Notes: generated by a model not told the origin, from the letters alone. A stretch of 64,000 nucleotides of DNA from Paraburkholderia sp. BL23I1N1 (GCF_003610295.1 NZ_RAPV01000002.1:62001-126000); one strand, 5' to 3'. Positions 17,337 through 26,489 are shown, numbered from the stretch's first letter. A program made the numbers and translations.

Positions 17337-17794
17337 GGTTTCACCAGTTTGGCAATGGCCAGCATCGTCGCCGGCACGTAAAACGCGAGAGTCTCGGAAC
17401 CTGATACGCCGATTGCCTTGTTGAACGTGAACTCTGGCCACCAGACGGGAAGGGTCCCTTTTATGGAATGGACGAGGATGACCGCCCAAAGGAGACTTCC
17501 CACGATGAACCATCCTCCCGCGAGCAGTAGCACACCCGCATTCCAATTGTAGTCCCAGCGCCTGCGCGCCGCCTCCGTTGACTCTCCCGGCGCAGCCGGT
17601 TCCGGTCGCGGTCCGACGGAAAAGCATGGCAGGAGGGCGGCAAGTCCGGCTGCGGCTAACGCCGGCAGGAAGAACTGCGGGTCATTGTCACCTGCGGCGC
17701 CCCGTAGCGTCGACTCGAACGCGCCGAGCAAAAAAGGGAAGAGGAATCCAAACGCCAACGAGCCAAAATTCCAGACTTTACGTAGGTCGAACAT
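17333..17794 (-). CDS. Four-helix membrane protein of unknown family (first of coupled pair)
   Basis: The 153-residue product has four predicted membrane segments, at about 9-27 (FGSLAFGFLFPFLLG), 40-60 (FFLPALAAAGLAALLPCFSV), 85-108 (AGVLLLAGGWFIVGSLLWAV) and 130-151 (SETLAFYVPATMLAIAKLV). A short cytoplasmic charged loop (EAARRRWDYN) lies between segments 2 and 3. There is no recognised family. Its stop overlaps the start of the next gene by 4 bp. No other gene is co-oriented nearby, so the pair forms its own transcriptional unit. Confidence 0.6.
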   Translation of the reverse strand: MFDLRKVWNFGSLAFGFLFPFLLGAFESTLRGAAGDNDPQFFLPALAAAGLAALLPCFSVGPRPEPAAPGESTEAARRRWDYNWNAGVLLLAGGWFIVGSLLWAVILVHSIKGTLPVWWPEFTFNKAIGVSGSETLAFYVPATMLAIAKLVKP

Positions 17795-18229
17795 GGCCTT
17801 TCCTTTGGCTTACGGGCTTATTGGCGCACTGCTTAGGCGGGCTCTATATTCGCACGGTAGCGCGTAATGCGGCGTTGCCGCGCGCGGCGGGTCTGCCCCG
17901 ATAGACCGTTTTCTTTGTGCGCTAGTGCACGGACTACGACTTCGATGGCGCTCCGGCTTGCCAAACGCCGTCCATCGTAGCTTCTGCCCAGTGGGAGCCG
18001 ACAAGATGAAATGAAACCTCAATCAATCGGCCTGACTCGTCACCTTTCTAACAGCGTGCGCCGTACTTTCCGACGCGACCATCACTTACTACCTGCCTAA
18101 ATCCCAAACAGCAGTACCCTTGGGGATAGGTAGAAGATGTCTAAAGACTGCAGGACGTCAACCGCAAGCATGCGGAAAAAGGGAGCGTCTCGCTCGGGAA
18201 TCCGCCAAAGCTGGCCGAAGGCGACCCCT
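17795..18229. other. Gap without recognisable gene
   Basis: This 435-bp stretch lies between the membrane pair, which it should contain the promoter for, and the broken DUF262 gene. An imperfect inverted repeat (CTACGA ... TCGTAG arms near 17934 and 17983) is present. No convincing coding frame was found. Confidence 0.5.
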
Positions 18230-19017
18230 TTACCCTTCTTCGGCCTGAGTCTCAACGATGCGACCCGGCGGCGTGTGGCTGTCCGACTCCGCCACCTTCA
18301 GCCCGAGACTCTTGAGTCGATTCACGAGTTGGTCAATGCGGTGCTCAATGAAGGTCTTCAGGGCGTCAATCGGCATCGTCTCCTTCCCCGCGAGCTCGAG
18401 AATCGTTCTAGGAATGATGTGGCCCTCCAGGACGTCAGGGAATTTCGGCTGACTGGCAATGTCCTTCAAGTAGTCCACCGGGTTACGCGCGGAAATCTGA
18501 AGGTTGGTGAGCTGGGTGATGTACGCAACCGTTTGCGGTAGCTGTTGTCATCGGTGTCACAGTCGAGCTCTACAGAAAGGTCCACATACAGGTCCGGCTT
18601 GAAATCCTCGCGACCGGCAATCGTGCCACCCAAAATGGAAGTGTAGAGCGCAGTGGTCCTCTGACCGTCGAGCAGATACTGATACTCGGTCTGCTTTTCG
18701 TGCGGCGATATCAGCAGACGACCAATCTGGCGGTGGCTGTGCAAAGCTACGCCAGTTCGCCATACCAGCAGGCTGCCAAGCGGATAGAACTTGAAAAGAC
18801 TGTCCCACAGCTTCTTGACGTTTTCGGGCATCCAGACGACGTCGCGCTGGAAGGTCGGAATCTGGTATTTACGCTGCTCCAAGTTCATCAGGAACAGGCT
18901 GATGCTTATGCCCTTCGGCACGATGCGGTCTGAGAAGCCGATGGCCTTCGCGCCGATGCCTGCCTGTTCGAGGATGGCAGAGTCGTCCTGAAAATCGTCG
19001 TCCTGTCGCTGGTTCAT
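18230..19017 (-). pseudogene. DUF262 (GmrS/ParB-like nuclease) gene with frameshift
   Basis: The N-terminal frame (start 19017) shows a DUF262 domain: IPTFQRDVVWMPENVKKLWD, then FKFYPLGSLLVWRTG, then the nucleotide-site motif YQYLLDGQRTTALYTSILGG. It runs to DDNSYRK near 18535. The continuation in another frame (TVAYITQLTNLQISARNPVD through TILELAGKETMPIDALKTFI) ends at 18230. Restoring one A in an A run near 18532 joins them into about 262 residues. DUF262 domains occur in type IV restriction enzymes (GmrSD) and other defence proteins. The partner DUF1524/HNH half is absent. It is probably an inactivated defence gene, or one base is wrong in the assembly. Confidence 0.7.
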
Positions 19018-19182
19018 CCTGTCTCGCCCTGTCGTTGGTAGCGTGCTCTCGCTCCGGAACGTCGAACACTAACCGAAACCGCGTCATAGCAGCAACCGGA
19101 GCTGAAAATATCCCTTGATAATGGGTTGGGCCGATAAAATTCAAGCCAGCATGAGGCGCCGTGGACTGAAGTCCGCCAGGCA

Positions 19183-19401
19183 CTATCCGTGGTTATCGAC
19201 CCACGCGCGCGCCCAGTCTAATCCCGCGAGTTGAGCCTCTTCTTCCGTATAAAAAACGCCGAGTACCCCGGAGGCTTCAACCATCTTTGCGTCACGGGTG
19301 ATGGTCCCGCCGCCTGCATATCGCTCAGACGAAAGGATGTCCTCTTGATGAACTATGGCGTGACCGAAGATGCGGTATCTCTTGTAGCTTGCCGATTCCA
19401 T
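19183..19401 (-). CDS. Small protein, paralogue of 30206-30469
   Basis: The 72-residue protein contains YRIFGHAIVHQEDILSSERY, then GGGTITRDAKMVEASGVLG and ending TEEEAQLAGLDWARAWVDN. It is clearly related to the product at 30206-30469 (GHAILQQDAILLPERYAAGG, TEDEARHAGLAWALAWIDS) and more distantly to the one at 34874-35104 (ALGTFPTEVEARQFAIEYAK). It is soluble, probably cytoplasmic, and of unknown function. Three family members in one window suggest repeated retention of a stress-related small protein. Confidence 0.65.
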   Translation of the reverse strand: MESASYKRYRIFGHAIVHQEDILSSERYAGGGTITRDAKMVEASGVLGVFYTEEEAQLAGLDWARAWVDNHG

Positions 19402-19578
19402 CTGCGCACGACCTCAACATGCGAGTCGTGAGCATCAATGCGCAGCGCGTTCCCCTCGGGCGTTATCAGACGAGGAATTTCCGACACGTCAGGCTGAATT
19501 GCCGGACGAGCTTCCGGCATGCGGGCTGCTTCGCCATGACACTAGGTGCAGCGGTCCGCGCGTGTCGCGCGCGCACTC

Positions 19579-19821
19579 TCACCGCACGCGGAACTCCATG
19601 TCGATGGGGCCGCGAACTTGCCCGCAGGCCCGGCGCGCTCGCGGTATGAAGGCAAAGGACCTGAAGCGCTCACGGGTCATGACAAGCGAGACATTGTCTT
19701 CCACTGCGCCATGAACATAGCCAAAGATTGGGCGTGGGAGATACCGTTTGGCTGCCGCCTCGAAGTCGTCAAGGCTGAGAATCTTGCTGAAGCGAGATGT
19801 GCCGCCGGCTTGCGATGTCAT
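19579..19821 (-). pseudogene. FMN-dependent alpha-hydroxyacid dehydrogenase, truncated
   Basis: From the ATG at 19821 (MTSQAGGTSRFSKILSLDDF) about 55 residues match the N-terminus of lactate/glycolate-type FMN-dependent dehydrogenases: LSLDDFEAAAKRYLPRPIFG, YVHGAVEDNVSL, FIPRARRA. Family members have about 370-390 residues. Here the frame ends after 80. The catalytic His/Arg and FMN-binding region are gone. Its start overlaps the LysR stop as ATGA, so the gene was once translationally coupled to its regulator. The break near 19580-19640 may be an insertion or deletion junction at the right side of the transposon region. Confidence 0.75.
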
Positions 19822-20750
19822 TGTCCTGTTGTCGTCGAATTGTGTGCCGTCTGGGAGCCAAGCGAGAGCGTGTAGTCCGCTTCCTCTTTGGCAAATTGAG
19901 CAAGCGCCGAAATGAAGGCCCTCGTGTCGTCCGTGCGCCACTTGAAGCAATACTCGATGCTTGGGAGTTCCGGAACCGTCTTGAAGGCGTTCAGCTGACC
20001 TGCTTCGACAAGGTTGCGCATGAACAGCCGCGGCAGGAAGCTAATGCCGACGTCAGCCACCGTCAGACCGACGATGGCGCTGAGGCTGTTGCAGGCCAGG
20101 ATACGTCGACCGTGAATCTTGTTCGAGGCGGCCCAGGACTCGTAAGTCGCAGTCAGGCGAGACTCCGCTGTCATGGTCAGGATTGGGTGACGCGCAATGT
20201 CCTCGGATTTCAGGACCGCGCCAGTGGGAATTCGCCTGGGCGAGGACATCCACGCAAACTCGAGCGTCGCTAGCGGAACCGACGTCAGCGTTGGGTTCTC
20301 TTCGCTGCTTTGCGGAAGGATAGCGAAATCAATCTCACCGCGAACGAGGCGGCGCTCCAGTCCCGCTGCCAGGTCTACATACGGCTCCAATGCCAAGTCG
20401 GGGTGTTCGGTTGTAATTCGTGCCACGAACTTCGGGAACCAGGTGAGAGCCGTGAGTTCACTGACGCCGAAGCGGCAGAGGCCTGATAGATGCGGTGGAG
20501 TACCGAGGAGTTCGTGAATCTCCCCCTCGAACTGAAGAATCTTGTGAGCATGGCCGAGAATCCGAGTCCCATGCTCTGTTAACACCGACCGTTGGGCCGA
20601 CCGGTCAAAGAGCGGTACGTTCAGAGCGGCTTCCAGTTCGGCAATGCGTTTCGAGAGCGTAGACTGCGTTACGTGCAACCGGGTTGCGGCTATCGAGAAG
20701 CTGCCAAGGCTCGCCGCCCAATAAAAGGCCTCAAGCTGTTTGAGAGTCAT
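19818..20750 (-). CDS. LysR-family transcriptional regulator
   Basis: The 310-residue LTTR has a canonical N-terminal winged HTH (MTLKQLEAFYWAASLGSFS, LHVTQSTLSKRIAELEAAL) and a periplasmic-binding-like effector domain (about 90-295). Neighbours are the truncated FMN dehydrogenase downstream and an MFS transporter upstream, all leftward, with a divergent hydroxyacid operon beyond. It most likely senses a hydroxy acid or sugar acid and controls this catabolic cluster. It starts at 20750, 106 bp from the transporter stop. Confidence 0.9.
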   Translation of the reverse strand: MTLKQLEAFYWAASLGSFSIAATRLHVTQSTLSKRIAELEAALNVPLFDRSAQRSVLTEHGTRILGHAHKILQFEGEIHELLGTPPHLSGLCRFGVSELTALTWFPKFVARITTEHPDLALEPYVDLAAGLERRLVRGEIDFAILPQSSEENPTLTSVPLATLEFAWMSSPRRIPTGAVLKSEDIARHPILTMTAESRLTATYESWAASNKIHGRRILACNSLSAIVGLTVADVGISFLPRLFMRNLVEAGQLNAFKTVPELPSIEYCFKWRTDDTRAFISALAQFAKEEADYTLSLGSQTAHNSTTTGQ

Positions 20751-20856
20751 ATCGCGTTGGATAACCTACTGGGACACCGCGAACTCGCGGCGTCCCATTA
20801 TAGGAGTGCATGGCAGCGGTCGCTGCAGGTGAGCAGAAGTACATCGCAAAGATTGA

Positions 20857-22248
20857 TTAAGCGCTTCTCTCGACGAGTTGCCTGTCGGTTCCGTGACCGG
20901 GGCTTGCAACTGCTGGTTGCTCATCGCCAGATGCTGCGCTTCGCGGTTCGATGATGCTGAGCAGAAGCAGGAACGTTGCGGCCGAGCATGCAGCCAGGAA
21001 AGCGAACACCCACGGCCAGCCGGAGTTGTCGAGAATGAGACCGACGATGAACGGAGCGAATGCACCACCGAGAGAGCCACCGGTGTTCACGATAGAAGCG
21101 GCGAGCGGTACCTTATCGCGGGTCGCAATGCCCATCGGATACACCAGGAACGTCGAGTATCCGAGATTCAGCAGCACGCCTGCGGTGAAGAACAGGAGTG
21201 CAAGCAGCATCGGGTCATTGGGGGCAAACAGCAGCGCGTACATCATGCCGACCGTTGCCACTGAGGTAATCATCATGACGGGCTTACGACGCCGCGCAAA
21301 TACCGTGTCCGAAAGCCAACCCCCGAGCAGGTTGCCGACAATGGCGCCGACCCAAGGTGCGGAAGCGACTGCTCCCATCTTCATCACCGACAAGTGCTTC
21401 ACGCTTACCAGGTATGTGGGAACCCAGGTCATGATGGCGTAGGTAATGCCCACCAGGAAGAAATAGCCGAGCGCGCATCCCCAGACGTTCCATGACGTAA
21501 AGATGGAGCGACCTGTAGACAGCAGTTCCACCCGGCGAGTCCGAATAAGGCGGTCTACCCACGAGTGCTCAACGGTCGTGCCATCTTTCATCGGGCTCTT
21601 CACCTGCTCTACCGACGGCACCGCCTTGATGTAGTCGACCTCGCTCTGCGAAACGAAGCGTGATTCTTTGGGCTCGTCGCGGACCAGCCAGAACCAGAGC
21701 AGCGAACTGATAAGTCCGGGTATGGCAAAGAAGAAGAACACATCTCGCCAGCCGAACTTTAGAAGCAACAGAGCGCACAGCGGCGGAACGAATGCAGGAG
21801 AGAATTTGATGGCCGAGATGAATACACCTGCTGCAAGCCCCTTCTCTTGAGGCGGAAACCACCGATTGATGGTTGACACAATACCGATGTTGATTGGACC
21901 TTCGGCGAGTCCGAGGATTGCGCGAGCCGCCTTGAGCTGGAAGACGCTTCCTGTCAAGCCCATGAACAGGGTCGCGAGGGAAGTCAAGACCATGGAGCCG
22001 ACCATGAGTCCTCGCACGCCGAGCTTGCCGAAGAGGTATCCGGTCGGAATCTGCACGATGGCGTAGCCGAAGTAGAACAGGCTCGCCATGGCCCCAATGT
22101 CGGTATTGCTAAGGTGGTATTCGTTTCGAATCGTTGGGATGACCACACCAAGATTGGCGCGGTCTGCTCCTGCGATGGAGTAAGTCAAAAATATCATCGC
22201 GAGAACAATCCAGCGATAGCCCGTCCGGGCGTTGCTGCTGCCTTTCAT
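20857..22248 (-). CDS. MFS transporter, anion:cation symporter type
   Basis: This 463-residue protein has 12 predicted membrane segments of the major facilitator superfamily. YSIAGADRANLGVVIPTIRN at the first segment and GYLFGKLGVRGLM in the 2-3 loop are typical of the anion:cation symporter (glucarate/galactonate/phthalate) family. A long central cytoplasmic loop lies around residues 200-245. It probably imports the organic acid consumed by the cluster. It begins at 22248 and faces the divergent dehydrogenase operon. Confidence 0.85.
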   Translation of the reverse strand: MKGSSNARTGYRWIVLAMIFLTYSIAGADRANLGVVIPTIRNEYHLSNTDIGAMASLFYFGYAIVQIPTGYLFGKLGVRGLMVGSMVLTSLATLFMGLTGSVFQLKAARAILGLAEGPINIGIVSTINRWFPPQEKGLAAGVFISAIKFSPAFVPPLCALLLLKFGWRDVFFFFAIPGLISSLLWFWLVRDEPKESRFVSQSEVDYIKAVPSVEQVKSPMKDGTTVEHSWVDRLIRTRRVELLSTGRSIFTSWNVWGCALGYFFLVGITYAIMTWVPTYLVSVKHLSVMKMGAVASAPWVGAIVGNLLGGWLSDTVFARRRKPVMMITSVATVGMMYALLFAPNDPMLLALLFFTAGVLLNLGYSTFLVYPMGIATRDKVPLAASIVNTGGSLGGAFAPFIVGLILDNSGWPWVFAFLAACSAATFLLLLSIIEPRSAASGDEQPAVASPGHGTDRQLVERSA

Positions 22249-22600
22249 GCATGTCTCCTTCTAGCCCGGCGGCGCCGGTTACTGTTCCGGTTCTCTGACC
22301 GTGGCCCATCCTAAGCCGCCTGAAAGGTCAAGGCATAACGACTTTTGTCGATGTTCCTGCATTCCTTTTCTGACTTGCGTAATAACCCCTAGTTGGCCCG
22401 CAAGCGGCCTGAAAGCCCACCGAGAAAGGTGTGCTACATCACCAACCTCATCGCTATCTGCCTGATTCAGCGTTTGCTATTAAGGGTTATACCGGACAGT
22501 CGCGAATTGAATGGTCCCGCGTCGAGAAATGTCGCTACGTATCGGCCCCACGACGCTCTTATGCTTGGCCCCACTACCTCTCCAACAGCGGAACAAGCAC
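22249..22600. promoter_or_regulatory. Divergent control region between two operons
   Basis: This 352-bp region separates the leftward transporter from the rightward dehydrogenase operon. It contains an interrupted inverted repeat ATAACCC (22382-22388) / GGGTTAT (22484-22490). LysR-type regulators act at such sites, but the T-N11-A core was not clearly resolved, so the assignment is tentative. There is no coding frame of note. Confidence 0.4.
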
Positions 22601-23557
22601 ATGAAAGTCTTCGTCATGGACCCGATTGACCCGAGCGCAGTTGAACTGCTCTCGAAGGCTCACACGGTCGTCAATTACCCCCAATCGCGAAACGCCGACT
22701 GGCACGCCAACGCAGATGCCATCGTCGTCAGAACGTTTGAAGTTAGAGCGTCTGATTTTCCGAAGGCCAAAAATCTCAAGATTATCGCGAAGCACGGCAC
22801 TGGCGTGGATAACGTCGATATCGAGGCAGCGAGCGAAGCTGGCGTCCTGGTGACGAACACGCCGGGAGCCAATGCAAACGCTGTCGCCGAGTACGCACTC
22901 GCTATCGCGCTGGCGCTCGCCAGGAAGGTCAGTGTGGCGGACCGGGAACTGCGTCAACCGCGGCAAACGCAACTCCAGGGCGGCGTCGAACTGACCGGAA
23001 AGACCGTCGGTCTTCTCGGCTTCGGTGACATCGGCCGAAGAACGGCGCGTCTGTTCAGGGCCGCGTTCGGTACCGGGTTGATGGTGTACGACCCATACGT
23101 TCCCGGCGCTGCATTTGAAGAGCTTGGCGCCGTTCGTGTGAATTCCATCCAGGAACTGCTTCCGCTCTGCGACGTTGTCAGCCTGCACTTGCCACTCCTG
23201 GCTTCCACGAAGAACCTCGTCGGCAAAGCCGAATTCGAGCTCATGCGCAACTCAGCGCTCTTCATCAACGTGGCGCGCGGCGGCATTGTCGACGAATGCG
23301 CTCTTTATCAGGCGCTGGTCGATGGACAAATTGCAGGCGCGGCGAGCGACGTGTTCGAAACCGAACCGGTCCCGGCGTCGCATCCGCTGCTGACGCTCGA
23401 GAACTTCGTAGCTTCTCCTCATATTGCAGCCAGCAGCAAGGAATCGCTGGTCCGGATGGGCCACGCGGCCGCGCACGCGGTCATCGAAGCTCTGGCTGGC
23501 CGCACTCCGCCGCACCAGGTTCTCCCGAAGCCGAACGCCATCAACGCAACTGTTTAA
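22601..23557 (+). CDS. D-isomer-specific 2-hydroxyacid dehydrogenase
   Basis: The 318-residue enzyme interconverts a 2-hydroxy acid and a 2-keto acid with NAD(P)H. The Rossmann motif is LLGFGDIGRRTARLFRAAFG. Catalytic residues are the Arg in FINVARGGIVDE, Glu in FETEP and His in VASPHIAAS. It resembles hydroxypyruvate reductase/phosphoglycerate dehydrogenase-like enzymes. The start at 22601 (MKVFVMDPIDPSAVELL) is preferred, and upstream starts add non-conserved sequence. It leads a rightward operon and is followed after 9 bp by the RraA gene. Confidence 0.9.
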   Translation: MKVFVMDPIDPSAVELLSKAHTVVNYPQSRNADWHANADAIVVRTFEVRASDFPKAKNLKIIAKHGTGVDNVDIEAASEAGVLVTNTPGANANAVAEYALAIALALARKVSVADRELRQPRQTQLQGGVELTGKTVGLLGFGDIGRRTARLFRAAFGTGLMVYDPYVPGAAFEELGAVRVNSIQELLPLCDVVSLHLPLLASTKNLVGKAEFELMRNSALFINVARGGIVDECALYQALVDGQIAGAASDVFETEPVPASHPLLTLENFVASPHIAASSKESLVRMGHAAAHAVIEALAGRTPPHQVLPKPNAINATV

Positions 23558-23566
23558 GGTCATCCC

Positions 23567-24259
23567 ATGAAGACGAACCGTTTCAATGAAACCGCAAACT
23601 TCGAACGCGTCACGCCGGAACAAATCGAGCGTGCCCGTGAATTTCAATCCGCGGTTCTGTGCGACGTCGCTGGCCGTCGCGGCGCTCTGCACGGCGACAT
23701 CCAGCCGCTCGTTCCGAGCATGGTCGTTGCAGGCCCCGCGTTCCCAGTCGAAGTGCGCCCTGGCGACAACCTGATGTTCCACGTGGCGTTGGCACTTGCA
23801 AAGCCGGGTGACGTCATAGTTGTCGACGGCAAGGGCTTTCAGTCGAGCGCGCTCCTCGGCGAATTGATGGTGACCCAGGCCATCGCTGCCAGGCTGGGCG
23901 GTCTGGTTGTCGACGGCGCTGCGCGCGATGTGGCGACGCTTCGTGATAGCAGCATGCCGATTTTTGCGAATGGCCGTAACCCCGCTGGCCCGACCAAGGG
24001 CCTCGACGGTCGCATCGGCGTTCCCATCTCGTTGGGCGGCGTCTCGGTCGAACCGGGCGATTTGGTTATCGGTGACTGCGACGGCGTCGTCGTTATCCCG
24101 CGTGCGGACGTGGACAGGGTTCTGAAAGCAGCTGAGAAGAAGCTCGAAGCAGAGGCTCAACGCCTCGCCGAAATCCGTGACGGCATCCTCGTTTCGCCGT
24201 GGCTCGATGACGCGCTGCGCGCCGCCGGCGTGATGGGCAAGGACGAAACGCTCGAGTAA
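23567..24259 (+). CDS. RraA-family aldolase/decarboxylase
   Basis: The 230-residue protein belongs to the RraA/dimethylmenaquinone-methyltransferase-like fold. The diagnostic block GGLVVDGAARDVATLRD supplies the Arg and Asp of the metal and substrate site, with GKGFQSSALLGELM upstream. Members act as 4-hydroxy-4-methyl-2-oxoglutarate/oxaloacetate-type aldolases or decarboxylases. Some are ribonuclease E regulators, but the enzymatic role fits this operon better. It probably cleaves a keto acid made by the dehydrogenase upstream. It is 9 bp from that gene and 42 bp from the following transporter. Confidence 0.85.
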   Translation: MKTNRFNETANFERVTPEQIERAREFQSAVLCDVAGRRGALHGDIQPLVPSMVVAGPAFPVEVRPGDNLMFHVALALAKPGDVIVVDGKGFQSSALLGELMVTQAIAARLGGLVVDGAARDVATLRDSSMPIFANGRNPAGPTKGLDGRIGVPISLGGVSVEPGDLVIGDCDGVVVIPRADVDRVLKAAEKKLEAEAQRLAEIRDGILVSPWLDDALRAAGVMGKDETLE

Positions 24260-24301
24260 TCAGCTTCGAGGTTCGAAAACTACATATTTGGAGACGATGC
24301 A

Positions 24302-25594
24302 ATGAAGCGCCGATATTGGATATACCTGTTCTTATTTTTGCTGACGGTCGTGAACTATGTCGACCGTGTGGCGTTGTCCATCGCATCGTCCCAGATAAGC
24401 AAGGAATTCTCGTTGTCGCCGGTGATGCTCGGCTACCTGTTCTCATCGTTCTTGTGGCTTTACTTCATTGCCCTCATTCCGATGGGACTGTTGGTCGACA
24501 TGTACGGCACGAAGCGTTTGAACGCCTGGGGCATCGGCTTCTGGTCGCTCGCAACGGCGCTCACGGCAGCAACGGGCGGATTCGTCTCTCTTCTGGTGAC
24601 TCGCTTGCTGATGGGACTCGGCGAATCGACGTCTTATCCGGCAGGCGGGCGAGTGTTGCGTGAGTGGGCTCCGGCGTCCGAGCGCGGTATCGCGACGTCT
24701 GTCTTTCATGCCGGCAGTCTTCTCGGCCCCGCAATTGGCGCAATTGGGCTCAGTTGGGTCGTCACGACCTATGGTTGGCGCGCTGCATTTCTCGTCGCCG
24801 CTTCGATGGGTTTAGTCTGGCTGGCAGCATGGCTCATCTGGTTCCGTCAGCCTGGAGACGCAAAGTGGCTGAGTGCTGAGGAACGCAAATACATCCTCGA
24901 ATCCCGTGACGCTTTCGGCACGTCCAAAGCGCCGGAACCTGAGCGCCTCGGCTTTGAAGCGCTGGTTCGCTCAAAGACCATCTGGGCTATCGCGTTCGCT
25001 CACGGTTGCGCCGTGTACGCGACGTACCTCTTCCTGACCTGGATGCCGAGCTACCTCCAGGCGGAGAAGGGCATGAGTATTACGCGAAGCGGCTTTTTTA
25101 CCGCGTTTCCCTATGCCGGTGCGGCAGTGCTTGGCGTGCTGGTTGGTATCTGCAGTGACCGCTATCTGCGCAACAAAAAGATTTCCGATGGCAATCGTCG
25201 CGTAGTGGTCGCTGCCTGCCTGGTGTTGTCCGCGCTCATCCTGCTGATTCCGACGGTGAACGAACTTTGGTTGGTTATGACGTTGCTGACCCTCTCGCTC
25301 ACCGGCTGCACGGCGGCGGTCGCGTCGAATCTTTCGCTGGTCAACGACTTGCTGCCGTCGAAGAAGGACTCGGGCACCGCGATTGCCATGATTAGCACTG
25401 GTGGCAACCTGTTCGGCCTCATGGCTCCTATCGCTACCGGTTACGTCGTGTCGATGACACATAGCTATCACGCCGGCTTCGTCATCACGGGTATTCTGGT
25501 GCTGGCAGCTGCTGCGGCAACCCTGATGCTCACGCGTGGTCCCATCACCGTAACGGAGGCAACCAGCGATGTATGCACTACCCGAAACGCTTGA
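24302..25594 (+). CDS. MFS transporter
   Basis: The 430-residue protein has 12 membrane segments of the major facilitator superfamily. Markers are VVNYVDRVALSIASSQISKE in segment 1 and GLLVDMYGTKRLNAWG in the 2-3 loop (motif A-like). It resembles hexuronate/glucarate-type anion symporters, and is distinct in sequence from the leftward transporter at 20857. A purine-rich GGAGACG precedes the ATG. It presumably brings in the substrate or an alternative intermediate of the hydroxyacid operon. Its stop overlaps the next gene by 26 bp. Confidence 0.88.
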   Translation: MKRRYWIYLFLFLLTVVNYVDRVALSIASSQISKEFSLSPVMLGYLFSSFLWLYFIALIPMGLLVDMYGTKRLNAWGIGFWSLATALTAATGGFVSLLVTRLLMGLGESTSYPAGGRVLREWAPASERGIATSVFHAGSLLGPAIGAIGLSWVVTTYGWRAAFLVAASMGLVWLAAWLIWFRQPGDAKWLSAEERKYILESRDAFGTSKAPEPERLGFEALVRSKTIWAIAFAHGCAVYATYLFLTWMPSYLQAEKGMSITRSGFFTAFPYAGAAVLGVLVGICSDRYLRNKKISDGNRRVVVAACLVLSALILLIPTVNELWLVMTLLTLSLTGCTAAVASNLSLVNDLLPSKKDSGTAIAMISTGGNLFGLMAPIATGYVVSMTHSYHAGFVITGILVLAAAAATLMLTRGPITVTEATSDVCTTRNA

Positions 25595-26489
25595 AGCCAA
25601 GCCGTTCGCACGCTTACCGGACGAACTGCGCACCGGCACCGAGACAAGCGAATGGAACGCGGGCCAACCGGCTGGACTGCACGCCTCGAGCTTCCTTGAA
25701 GGACCGTCATTTGACCGCGATGGGATTCTCTGGTGCGTCGATGTAGTCAATGGCCGAATCCTGAATATCGACCAGAATGGTGAATTCTCGGTTGCTGTCG
25801 AATACGACGGTTGGCCTAACGGGCTCAAGATTCGCGAAGATGGTCTCGTGTTCATCGCTGACTACAAGCACGGCATCATGATGCATGAGCCCGGCTCGAA
25901 GGTTGTGAAGCCGTTCCTGGTGCGAGCCGGCATGGAGCGATTCAAGGCCGTCAATGACTTGTTCTTCGCGGCCAACGGTGACCTCATTTTCACCGACCAG
26001 GGACTCACGGGCCTGCACGACCCGACCGGACGTGTCTTCCGCGTGAGGCGAGATGGAAAGGTCGATTGCCTGCTATCGAATGTGCCCAGCCCGAACGGTC
26101 TGGTGATGGACCTCGATGAACACGCGCTGCTGCTCGCGGTAACGCGTGCGAACGCGGTGTGGCGAGTGCCAATCCTCAATGGTGGTGTCGCAAAGGTCGG
26201 TACGTTCATCCAGCTTTCGGGCGGCGTTGGCCCTGATGGATTGGCGCTCGATTCCTCGGGCGGTCTGCTGATTGCCCATGCAGGTATGGGCGCCGTTTGG
26301 GTCTTCAACGCACGAGGCGAGCCGACCTACCGAGTAAATACGCCGGCCGGCAATCTCTCCACGAACCTCGCTTTCGGCGGACCTGAGAACCGGGACATCT
26401 TTATCACTGAATCTTGCAGCGCTCAAATTTATCGAGCACGCGTCGAGGTTCCAGGGAAAGTGATGGTCTCGCACCGGACCGCAGGCTAA
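25569..26489 (+). CDS. SMP-30/gluconolactonase-family lactonase
   Basis: The 306-residue six-bladed beta-propeller shows EGPSFDRDGILWCVDVVNGR, VFIADYKHGIMMHEPG, VNDLFFAANGDLIFTDQG and SPNGLVMDLDEHALL. These correspond to the metal-binding Glu, Asn and Asp blades of SMP-30/gluconolactonase enzymes. It hydrolyses a sugar-acid lactone to the free acid. It overlaps the transporter by 26 bp and ends the operon. With dehydrogenase, RraA and two transporters, the cluster fits degradation of an aldonic or aldaric acid lactone. The exact substrate is unknown. Confidence 0.88.
   Translation: MYALPETLEAKPFARLPDELRTGTETSEWNAGQPAGLHASSFLEGPSFDRDGILWCVDVVNGRILNIDQNGEFSVAVEYDGWPNGLKIREDGLVFIADYKHGIMMHEPGSKVVKPFLVRAGMERFKAVNDLFFAANGDLIFTDQGLTGLHDPTGRVFRVRRDGKVDCLLSNVPSPNGLVMDLDEHALLLAVTRANAVWRVPILNGGVAKVGTFIQLSGGVGPDGLALDSSGGLLIAHAGMGAVWVFNARGEPTYRVNTPAGNLSTNLAFGGPENRDIFITESCSAQIYRARVEVPGKVMVSHRTAG

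Noticed and set aside
18466..19017. Programmed frameshift in the DUF262 gene
   Set aside because: The A run is only three bases long with no adjacent stimulatory stem or Shine-Dalgarno element. A simple deletion is more likely.
19050..19075. ACGTCGAACACTAACC, a partial match to the inverted end repeat
   Set aside because: A single gapped match with no neighbouring copies and no terminal ACA with a target duplication.
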